Shown here one piece after another: positions 16,728 through 23,937 of a DNA stretch of 49,991 nt. The translations under genes and the position numbers were made by a program. The notes under the pieces are model-generated. The model searched no databases and was not told the DNA's origin. It saw only the letters and a program-made list of their open reading frames with translations. This stretch comes from Alphaproteobacteria bacterium (GTDB lineage Bacteria; Pseudomonadota; Alphaproteobacteria; Reyranellales; Reyranellaceae). The stretch spans positions 1 through 49,991 of the forward strand of contig JAFKFK010000041.1 of assembly GCA_017307275.1 (NCBI GenBank). The letters run 5' to 3'. Each line of letters begins with the position of its first letter. Position 1 is the stretch's first letter.

Positions 16728-17471
16728 CTAGCCGATGTGCCGGCGGTAAAGCGCCAGCATGCGTTCGTAGTGCTTCTCACGGGCAGCCTCGTGAAGGTTG
16801 CCGCGATCGGAGAAGGCGTAGCCGTGATGCGTGCCCAGTTCCGTCTCCACGCGTGATGGAAAAGGCGCCGCCGCCAGCAGCGACTCGAACTTGGCAACTT
16901 CGGGCAACGGCACGTAGGTGTCGTGCTCGGCGAAGGCGTAGTAGCCCTCGGCCTTGATGCCGCCCAGCATCAGGTGCGGCGAGTCGGGCTTGTCGGTGAT
17001 CAGGCGCGTTCCGTAGTAGGACGCGAAGCATCCGATGCGGTCCGGGTGCTTCGCCGCCGCCACCGTCACGAAGGCCCCGCTCATGCAGTAGCCGACCAGA
17101 CCAGTCTTGCCGGGCCGGGCGTCAGGCAGGGTCGGCAGAACGTCGAGCACGGCGCCGGTATCGGCCGCGACCTTGGCATTGGAGATCGAGCCGACCATGG
17201 CGAACATCTTCTTCAGGTTCGCCTCGCCATCCGGATGGTTGCGCGTCGGCCCCAGAACGAATTCGCGCGTACTGCGATAGTAAAGGTTGGGCAGCAACAC
17301 GTAGTAGCCGGACTGCGAAATGCGGCGGCAGATCTCGCGCAGCCCCTCCCGCACGCCAGGCGCATCCATCAGCATGAGGACGACAGGAAGCGGCCCACCG
17401 TCGTCGGGCCGCACCGTATAGGTGTTCATGGCGCCATCTTGCGTGGCGATATCAAGCTCGCGTTCGATCAT
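16728..17471 (-). CDS. Dienelactone hydrolase family protein
   Basis: A 247-residue alpha/beta hydrolase with the Cys-Asp-His triad of dienelactone hydrolases: the Cys in VGYCMSG, the Asp in AEHDTYVP and the His in GTHHGYAF. The start MIERELDIATQDGAMNTYTV fits the family. Known members open dienelactones to maleylacetate; some act on other lactones or esters. It is the first gene of the leftward unit and is divergent from the CoA transferase, with 74 bases between them for both promoters. Paired with the iron-dependent dehydrogenase, it suggests a lower aromatic pathway. No signal peptide. Confidence 0.9.
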   Translation of the reverse strand: MIERELDIATQDGAMNTYTVRPDDGGPLPVVLMLMDAPGVREGLREICRRISQSGYYVLLPNLYYRSTREFVLGPTRNHPDGEANLKKMFAMVGSISNAKVAADTGAVLDVLPTLPDARPGKTGLVGYCMSGAFVTVAAAKHPDRIGCFASYYGTRLITDKPDSPHLMLGGIKAEGYYAFAEHDTYVPLPEVAKFESLLAAAPFPSRVETELGTHHGYAFSDRGNLHEAAREKHYERMLALYRRHIG

Positions 17472-17545
17472 CGCCGGACGGTACCGGCCTGCACGGGCAT
17501 GGTCTATAACCCCGCCTCCCCATTGAAGTTGAGGAGTGGAACGAG

Positions 17546-18751
17546 ATGCCCGAGGCCAGTCGCGGCGCCCTGGAAGGCCTGAAAGTCATCGACCTGTCGC
17601 GCGTTCTGGGCGGCCCCTATTGTGGCCAGATGCTGGCCGACCATGGCGCCGACGTGATCAAGGTCGAACCGCCGCAGGGCGACGAGACCCGGACCTGGGG
17701 CCCTCCGTTCGACAAGGAAGGCATCTCCGCCTACTTCGCCGGCATCAACCGCAACAAGCGCACCATCGCCCTCGACCTCTCCAAACCCGAGGGCCGCGAC
17801 GTCCTGATGAAGCTGCTCGAAACGGCCGACGTGCTGATCGACAACTTCAAGACCGGCACGATGGAGAAGTGGGGCATCGGCTATGCCGACACGCTGTCCA
17901 AGAAATTCCCCCGTCTCGTCCATGCCCGCGTCTCGGGCTTCGGCGCCGACGGTCCCTTGGGGGGCTTTCCGGGCTACGACGCGATGGTGCAGGCCTCGGC
18001 CGGCCTCGTCTCGGTCAACGGCTCGCCCGAAGGCGGCCAGGTCCGCATCGGCGTGCCCGTGGTCGATCTCTCGACCGGCATGAACGCCACCATCGGCATC
18101 ATGATGGCACTGTACGAGCGCAACCGTTCGGGCAAGGGCCAGTTCGTCGACGCGACGCTGTACGACAGCGCCATTGCCCTGCATCAGCCGCACGCGCCGA
18201 ACTACTTCATGGCCGATCTCACGCCGAAGCTGGTCGGCAACAGCCATGCGAGCCTGGTGCCCTACTCCAACTTCCCCACCAAGACGCGCAACATCGTCGT
18301 CGGCGCCGGCAACGACGGGCAGTTCCGCAAGCTGACGCAAATGCTGGGCAAGCCGGAACTGGCCGACGATCCGCGCTTCAAGACCAACAAGGAACGCGTT
18401 GCTCATCGCGCCGAACTGGAGGCCGAATTGCGGGCCCTCCTGAAGGACCGCGACGCCAACGAGTTCTCCCAGGAACTGATGAAGGGGGGCGTGCCCTCCG
18501 CTGCCGTCCTCGAAGTTCCCGACGTCATGGAGCATCCGCACACCAAGCATCGCGGCATGGTGTGGGAGAAGGACGGCTGGCGGAACGTCGGCAATCCCGT
18601 GAAGCTCTCGCGCACGCCGCCTGAAGTTCGCACCAAGCCCAAGAAGTTCGGCACCGACACCAAGGCCGTTCTGGCCGAAGCAGGCTACTCGACGGCCGAG
18701 ATCGAGAAGCTGGTCGCTTCCGGCATCGCCTTCACCGAACTCAAGAAGTAA
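17546..18751 (+). CDS. CaiB/BaiF-family CoA transferase
   Basis: A 401-residue class III CoA transferase. The N-terminus GLKVIDLSRVLGGPYCGQMLADHGADVIKVE is diagnostic. The catalytic Asp is most likely D174 in VVDLSTGM, matching the position of D169 in formyl-CoA transferase. GAGGAG lies upstream of the ATG. The enzyme moves CoA from a donor thioester to a carboxylic acid, activating a substrate without ATP. It is followed ten bases later by an SDR, which suggests activation and then redox of the same acyl group. Donor and acceptor are unknown. Confidence 0.93.
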   Translation: MPEASRGALEGLKVIDLSRVLGGPYCGQMLADHGADVIKVEPPQGDETRTWGPPFDKEGISAYFAGINRNKRTIALDLSKPEGRDVLMKLLETADVLIDNFKTGTMEKWGIGYADTLSKKFPRLVHARVSGFGADGPLGGFPGYDAMVQASAGLVSVNGSPEGGQVRIGVPVVDLSTGMNATIGIMMALYERNRSGKGQFVDATLYDSAIALHQPHAPNYFMADLTPKLVGNSHASLVPYSNFPTKTRNIVVGAGNDGQFRKLTQMLGKPELADDPRFKTNKERVAHRAELEAELRALLKDRDANEFSQELMKGGVPSAAVLEVPDVMEHPHTKHRGMVWEKDGWRNVGNPVKLSRTPPEVRTKPKKFGTDTKAVLAEAGYSTAEIEKLVASGIAFTELKK

Positions 18752-18761
18752 AGGGCTCGCG

Positions 18762-19616
18762 ATGTTTCAACCCGACCTGCTGAAGGGCAAGCGCATCCTC
18801 GTCACCGGCGGCGGCACGGGCCTTGGCCGCTCGATGACGCACCGCTACCTCGAACTGGGCGCCAACGTCGTGATCTGCGGCCGCCGCGAGGACGTGCTGA
18901 AGGAAACCGCTGCCGAACTCGCCAAGGAGACCAGCGGCGAGATCGAGACCGTGGCCTGCGATGTACGTTCGCCCGACGCCGTCGAAGCGATGATGGACAC
19001 GATCTGGGCCAAGCGCCCGCTCGACATCCTCGTGAACAATGCGGCGGGCCAGATCCTGGCGCAGACCCACAAGATGTCTTCGCGGGCAATCGATGCCGTG
19101 CTGGGCATCGTGCTGCACGGTTCGGCCTATTGCACCGTGGCGGCGGGCCGCCGCTGGATCGACGCCGGTGAGCGCAACAAGGTGGTGATGTCGATCCTCA
19201 CCGTCTCCTCGCTCACGGGCGCACCGTTCACCGTGCCGTCGGCCATGGCCAAGGCAGGTGTGCTGGCCATGACCAAGAGCCTGGCCGTCGAATGGGGACC
19301 CAAGGGCATCCGTACCTGCGCCATCGTGCCCGGCCCCTTCCCCACGGAAGGCGCTTGGAGCCGGCTCATGCCCAAGGAGCGCGGCGGCAACGAGGACATG
19401 ACCAAGGCCATCCCGATGCGCCGCGTCGGCGAGCATCTCGAACTCGCCAATCTCGCGGCGTTCCTGGTGAGCGATGGCGCGGCCTACATCAACGGCGATG
19501 CCGTGGTGATCGATGGCGGCAAGATGCTGCAATCGGGTGGCGGCGGTGCCAACACCTCTTCCATGCTCGACTGGAGCGACGAGCAGTGGGAGGCCATTCG
19601 GCCAAAGAAGAAGTAG
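18762..19616 (+). CDS. SDR family oxidoreductase, 2,4-dienoyl-CoA reductase-like
   Basis: A 284-residue SDR that opens FQPDLLKGKRILVTGGGTGLG with TGGGTGLG and then VVICGRREDVL, a pattern seen in peroxisomal-type 2,4-dienoyl-CoA reductases. NNAAGQ follows. The usual YxxxK is not obvious: the equivalent stretch reads SLTGAPFTVPSAMAKAG, with Ser in place of Tyr and the Lys kept. That substitution also occurs in dienoyl-CoA reductases, where Tyr is not required. The C-terminus VVIDGGKMLQSGGGG is followed by a short tail. It is co-transcribed with the CoA transferase. Reduction of an unsaturated acyl-CoA is inference from these features. Confidence 0.85.
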   Translation: MFQPDLLKGKRILVTGGGTGLGRSMTHRYLELGANVVICGRREDVLKETAAELAKETSGEIETVACDVRSPDAVEAMMDTIWAKRPLDILVNNAAGQILAQTHKMSSRAIDAVLGIVLHGSAYCTVAAGRRWIDAGERNKVVMSILTVSSLTGAPFTVPSAMAKAGVLAMTKSLAVEWGPKGIRTCAIVPGPFPTEGAWSRLMPKERGGNEDMTKAIPMRRVGEHLELANLAAFLVSDGAAYINGDAVVIDGGKMLQSGGGGANTSSMLDWSDEQWEAIRPKKK

Positions 19617-19856
19617 GTCAGCGCCGCTGTCTTGATTGTCCACCGGTGCGAGACCTACCTTATCCAAGAGGATAGGGAGGTAGGTATCGCCTATGGATCC
19701 ACCTAACCGGAACAGGTGACGCGGCACCGGAAGCCCGCGAGCCATTTATCCCGGCAGCCGCGAGGAAAGCAGGCAGGCCAAACTTCCTGAACGGGAGGGG
19801 ATCATGTCCCGAATGAACCCCGTCCGCCGCAAGCGGGCGGGGTTCTGCTTTTGCCG
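19617..19856 (+). other. 240-base intergenic region with hairpins, possible small RNA
   Basis: This gap between two convergent genes holds no convincing ORF. ACCTACCT (19653-19660) pairs with AGGTAGGT (19678-19685), and TATCC pairs with GGATA inside it around an AAGA loop, with a GGG bulge. Further on, CGGGA (19792-19796) can pair with TCCCG (19807-19811). A terminator follows at 19815-19852. No known RNA family was recognised. It may be just the 3' end of the SDR transcript. Confidence 0.35.
19815..19852 (+). terminator. Rho-independent-like terminator after the CoA transferase/SDR unit
   Basis: GAACCCCGTCCGC (19815-19827) pairs with GCGGGCGGGGTTC (19833-19845) over 13 bp with one G-U pair, around a CGCAA loop. 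TTTT follows at 19849-19852. Only the plus-strand reading has the T-run. It ends rightward transcription just before the convergent VWA gene. Confidence 0.6.
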
Positions 19857-21551
19857 TCAGGGCAGCGTGATCTTCGTCACTGTGCGCTGACCGGCGGCGA
19901 TCTCGAACTCCGCCTCCTTCCTGGCATCGCCCTTGATCGCAACCACGACATATTTGCCGGACGGCAAAGCGAAGTTGGCGAACGGCTCATAGAGCGTGGT
20001 GACGTTCGTGCGCTCGCCATAGATGTCGCGGCCGGCTCCCTTGATCTCGATCGTATCGACGCCGGGGGCGTCGAAAGCAGCAATGCCGGCATCGAGCGGA
20101 AACTCGATATTGAGCCGCTGGCCTGCCTTGATCTCGAACTTGAACGTCCGATCGACGGCATCCGATTTGATCTGCGCGCGGTAGACACCGGCCGCCAGAT
20201 CGAACTTGGGCGCACTGTCGTAGGCGTTGGCGACCGAGGTTTCGTTCTCGACCGGCTCGGCACCGGCGAAAATCTGGATGAACGGATCGCGCAACGCCGG
20301 CCCACCTTTGGCAAAGACAATCGACCCCTGCATGCGGCCGACGCCGGCCACGATCTCGATGGCCGTCGTGTCGCCGGCGACGACCTCGATATCGCGCGTC
20401 TGCTTCGCAGCCCCCAGGGTCATCGATACCGTGTACTTGCCGGCCGCGACAATCGTCGACGTCTCCGCATCGTAGGAATTGAACACGATGGAATCGTCGC
20501 TTTTCGCCGTGACTTCCCAGAACACATCACCCTTCTGGTTCTCGTCGGCCGTCCGCTTGGCGCGGAGCGCAAGGCGGCCTGCGTTCAGCACCACGTCGAG
20601 GCGGTTCATCTTGTTGGCCTCGACCTTCGCCGTCGTCTTGAACTTGACGGAACCGACATCGACCTGGACCAGGTATTCGCCCGGTGCCAACTCCGCCTCG
20701 ATCTGGCTGTTGTTGGACGTCTGGACATACTCGGGATCAACCCCGCGCGGTGCGGGTTTGTAGAAAACCCAGACGATGTAGTCCTTGCCGACCAGTGGAT
20801 CATCGCCTTCAGCAAGCCGGACCGACCCTTCGAGGTTCCATTCAGGCTTGGGCTCGGCCTTCGGTTTTGCCGGAGGAGACGGCGGCGTGGCAGGCGCCTT
20901 CTGTCGGGCGGCCTCGACCGCCTGACCAATTGCCTTGCCGAGTTCACCGGCATTGCCGGCCGACAGAGCGAGGCCGCCGGTGGCAGCCGCCATGCACTCG
21001 AGCTGCTTCGCAGCCTGTCGATCCTGAATGTCGAAGCCAACGGTATGCACGACCAGCTTCACATCCGCCTTCTTCAGCTCCGCCGCCACCGAGCAGGGAT
21101 CGGCCTTGCAGGTCTCGACACCGTCGGAGACCAGGATGACGCTGGTCAATCCTTCGCTGGATTTGAGTTGTTCCGCCGCCATCTTCACGGAGGCCGTCAT
21201 CGGCGTCATGCCTTTGGGAGAGATGCCATTCACCTGCGCCATCAGTGCATCGGCATCGACCGGCCCGACCTGCCTCAGAACCTCGATATCGCCGCAGTCG
21301 CCCTTTCGGCGATGGCCGTAGGTCACGAGACCGAGTTGGTCCTGCGGCCGCCAATCCTTCAGGAGGGAACGGATGGTCTCGCGCGCCACTTCGATCTTGG
21401 TCTGGTTGCCTACCCTGCCCCACATCGAGCCGGAGGCGTCGAGCACGAGGAAGACGCGGGCGCCGTCCGGTGCCTGCGCCATGGCCGTATCGCCGCTCCA
21501 GGAAAGAAATGTCAGGACACTACACAACGCGGCGAAGAGACAACGGACCAT
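19857..21551 (-). CDS. Secreted von Willebrand factor A domain protein with four C-terminal repeats
   Basis: A 564-residue protein counted from the ATG at 21551. A signal peptide ends near residue 26 (AMAQA). The VWA domain spans about 30-215, with a metal-ion site D38-x-S40-x-S42, T116 and D143. After a Pro/Lys-rich linker (220-237) comes a beta-rich part with four similar units beginning at G291, G371, G455 and G532. Each has a G-x-Y strand and, in the last three, an E-[IV]-x-AG turn, so they are about 80 residues apart. Such modules resemble carboxypeptidase-regulatory or PEGA-like sandwiches. A periplasmic or surface protein-binding role is likely. A slightly earlier in-frame start at 21584 is possible. 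Confidence 0.88.
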   Translation of the reverse strand: MVRCLFAALCSVLTFLSWSGDTAMAQAPDGARVFLVLDASGSMWGRVGNQTKIEVARETIRSLLKDWRPQDQLGLVTYGHRRKGDCGDIEVLRQVGPVDADALMAQVNGISPKGMTPMTASVKMAAEQLKSSEGLTSVILVSDGVETCKADPCSVAAELKKADVKLVVHTVGFDIQDRQAAKQLECMAAATGGLALSAGNAGELGKAIGQAVEAARQKAPATPPSPPAKPKAEPKPEWNLEGSVRLAEGDDPLVGKDYIVWVFYKPAPRGVDPEYVQTSNNSQIEAELAPGEYLVQVDVGSVKFKTTAKVEANKMNRLDVVLNAGRLALRAKRTADENQKGDVFWEVTAKSDDSIVFNSYDAETSTIVAAGKYTVSMTLGAAKQTRDIEVVAGDTTAIEIVAGVGRMQGSIVFAKGGPALRDPFIQIFAGAEPVENETSVANAYDSAPKFDLAAGVYRAQIKSDAVDRTFKFEIKAGQRLNIEFPLDAGIAAFDAPGVDTIEIKGAGRDIYGERTNVTTLYEPFANFALPSGKYVVVAIKGDARKEAEFEIAAGQRTVTKITLP

Positions 21552-21616
21552 GCAACTCCCCTGAAGAGGTGCATGACTATACACGGGCTGCGCGTAATGT
21601 ACGGCCCTCAGCCGCG

Positions 21617-22726
21617 CTAGCCGACGGCGTCGACCTTCTGGGAGGTATCCTCACCACCGATGCGATGACCGCCGGCGATCCAGGCCGTCACCAGATCGTA
21701 GAACACCGCCAGCACGACGGGGCCCACGAACAGCCCGATCAATCCCCCCGCCAAGGTACCGCAAATCACACCGGCCAGGATGACGGCCATGGGGGTTTGC
21801 AGGCCGCGCGCCATGAGGATGGGGCGCAACACGTTGTCGAGCAGAAGCAGCGGTACCGTGTAGACGGTGAACAGTGCAGCGGCGAGCGCCGGCTGTTCGA
21901 ACCACACCCAGATGATCACGGGAAGCATGACGATGTTGGGGCCGACCTGGACGATCGCCAGCACGAGGCAAACGAAGGTAATGGCGCCGGCGAAGGGGAC
22001 GTCGACCACTAGCATGCCGATGCCCAACAGGGCCGATTGCAGCAGGGCGACGCCGATCACCCCCTGCGACACATTCCGAATGGTCGAGCCGGTGATCTCG
22101 ACAAAGTGCCGGCCCCGCGCATCGGCGATACGGCCGGCCAGCCCGCCCACCGTTTCGCCGAGCTTCTCTGCATAGGCGAGCAGGACGCCGGCCACGATGA
22201 TCGCTCCGGCGAACTGCAGCACCTCGAAGAAGACCCCGGCGGCAATCCGGCCGACCCAGCGGCCCAGCGAGGCGATCTCGCCGACATGGGAGGCCAGCAG
22301 GGTCCGAATATCTGCTGAGCCGTGTTTCCAGAATTCGTAGATCCGTTCGCCGACAAAGGGCCAGGCGCGGACGGATTCGGGCGGCGGCGGTACGACGTGA
22401 TCGCCACGCAGCAGCATCTGCGCATAGGCATTCAGCGTCTCGATAGCCGACCCCGCAAGGACGACGACCGGCGTGAGGAGCAGCACCAGCAGAAGGAGCG
22501 ACAGCAGCGCCGCTGTCAGGCCGCTGCGCAGGTGGAGGCGCCGGCGCATCACCTTGAACAGCGGATAGACGGCGACCGACAGGATGATGGCCCATAGAAT
22601 CAAAGGCGCCACCGGTCGCAGGAGCAGCAGGCTCACATAGACCACGCCCGCAATCAGGGCGATGCGGATCGCGAGGTCGATCGTGAATTTCGATACCTCT
22701 GCCCTGCCCTTTTCCGTCTCGAGCAT
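21617..22726 (-). CDS. AI-2E family (PerM-type) membrane transporter
   Basis: A 369-residue membrane protein with about eight helices in the AI-2E/PerM arrangement: two pairs at the N-terminus, a soluble region with VGEIASLGRWVGRIAAG, then a C-terminal helical block ending GGLIGLFVGPVVLAVFYDLV. Conserved family segments GVIGVALLQSALLGIGM and LLLDNVLRPILMARGLQTP are present. Family members export signals, polyamines or ions; the name does not imply AI-2 here. It follows the RND adaptor gene by 32 bases on the same strand and could be co-transcribed. Confidence 0.9.
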   Translation of the reverse strand: MLETEKGRAEVSKFTIDLAIRIALIAGVVYVSLLLLRPVAPLILWAIILSVAVYPLFKVMRRRLHLRSGLTAALLSLLLLVLLLTPVVVLAGSAIETLNAYAQMLLRGDHVVPPPPESVRAWPFVGERIYEFWKHGSADIRTLLASHVGEIASLGRWVGRIAAGVFFEVLQFAGAIIVAGVLLAYAEKLGETVGGLAGRIADARGRHFVEITGSTIRNVSQGVIGVALLQSALLGIGMLVVDVPFAGAITFVCLVLAIVQVGPNIVMLPVIIWVWFEQPALAAALFTVYTVPLLLLDNVLRPILMARGLQTPMAVILAGVICGTLAGGLIGLFVGPVVLAVFYDLVTAWIAGGHRIGGEDTSQKVDAVG

Positions 22727-22758
22727 CGCCGTCTCTCCCCGCCGTTCTGGCGAGAAGC

Positions 22759-23937
22759 TTATCGCACGGCTTGCGGCTTGGCGGTATTCACGACACGCAC
22801 GGGATCACCATCGACCAGACCGTCCGGCGGGCTTTCGATCACGCGATCCTCTGCCGTCAGGCCGCTACCGATTTCGACCACCTGCCCGAGATCGCGGGCA
22901 ATGGTGACGGGCTTCAGCGTCACCTTGTTGTCGGCGCCGACGGTGGCGACGCGCAGCCCCTTGCGATCGAAGATCAACGCACCGGCCGGGATGGCCAGGG
23001 CCTGCGTGTTGGCCGGCAGCTCGATCCGCGTGTTGGCGAAAGCACCGGGCATCAGCTCGCCGCTGCGGTTGTCGACGACGACCTGCATGCGGGTCGTGCC
23101 GGTCTGCGCATCGACTGCACGCGCCGAAGCCTCGACCTGCCCGTTGTAGACCTTGCCGGGATACTCGGGGACGGTGATCTGCACATTGGTGTTCAGCCGC
23201 ACCGCCGGCACGTAGTTCTGTGGGATACTGACCGACAGGCGCAGTTTCTGGACGTCGGAGATCACGAACAGAGCCAGTCCGGCGCTCGAGTCGGCATTGA
23301 TCAGCGCCCCGACATCGGTGTTGCGCGTGGTGACGATACCGTCGAAAGGCGCCACGAGGCGCTTGAAGTCCGACAGCACTTCCAGCCGATCCACCGTCGC
23401 CTGAGCGGCCTTGGCCAGAGCCTGCTTGACCGTGAGGTCGCCGGTCTTCTCGTCGACGGTCTGGCGCGAGACGGCATTGCTGCTGCCGAGCTGCTGCCAG
23501 CGCTGTGCCGTCACCGTGGCCAGGGCTTCGGCCGCCTGGGCGCTCGCAAGCGCTGCCTTGGCCTGCAGGAGCTGCTGGTCGAGGTCGGGCGCCTCGATCT
23601 CGGCCAGAAGCTGCCCGGCCTTCACCGGCGTGCCGATATCGACGTGCCAGGCCTTCAGGAAGCCGCCGACGCGCGCATAGATCGGCGCCCGCGAATAGGC
23701 TTCAAGGCGTCCGGGCAGGTCGAGATAGCTCTTGTTGGCCTGCAGGGAGGGGCTGATCAGCGCGACCGTCGGGACCGCCTGCGTATCCGTCCACTCCTTG
23801 AGCTTGGCTTCGCTGGCCTGCCGGCCCCGGATGCCGTCGGCCACGACCACGACAAGGGCCAGCCCACAGATGATCCCGACAATCGCGAGGCCACGTCGCG
23901 ATCGCGGTCGGGGTGCAGGCGGTTGCTCAGGCGACAT
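22759..23937 (-). CDS. RND efflux periplasmic adaptor (membrane fusion protein)
   Basis: A 392-residue adaptor. The ATG at 23937 is chosen because the N-terminal anchor helix (GLAIVGIICGLALVVVVADG) follows a short cytoplasmic stretch and the start overlaps the pump gene end by 11 bases. A lipoyl-like half-motif (YARVGGFLKAWHVDIGTPVKAGQLLAEIEAPD) is followed by a helical hairpin, LVAPFDGIVTTRNTDVG, a beta barrel (TNVQITVPEYPGKVYNGQV) and a membrane-proximal domain. It links the inner-membrane pump to an outer-membrane channel not encoded here. Placement after, not before, its pump gene is less common. Confidence 0.92.
   Translation of the reverse strand: MSPEQPPAPRPRSRRGLAIVGIICGLALVVVVADGIRGRQASEAKLKEWTDTQAVPTVALISPSLQANKSYLDLPGRLEAYSRAPIYARVGGFLKAWHVDIGTPVKAGQLLAEIEAPDLDQQLLQAKAALASAQAAEALATVTAQRWQQLGSSNAVSRQTVDEKTGDLTVKQALAKAAQATVDRLEVLSDFKRLVAPFDGIVTTRNTDVGALINADSSAGLALFVISDVQKLRLSVSIPQNYVPAVRLNTNVQITVPEYPGKVYNGQVEASARAVDAQTGTTRMQVVVDNRSGELMPGAFANTRIELPANTQALAIPAGALIFDRKGLRVATVGADNKVTLKPVTIARDLGQVVEIGSGLTAEDRVIESPPDGLVDGDPVRVVNTAKPQAVR

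Noticed and set aside
19801..19890. Small plus-strand ORF starting at the ATG at 19804
   Set aside because: It runs through the terminator hairpin and into the 3' end of the VWA gene; no ribosome site of note.
19851..21620. A 589-residue plus-strand frame opposite the VWA gene
   Set aside because: Sequence is Arg/Asp/Leu-rich without domains, while the minus strand has a signal peptide and VWA metal site.
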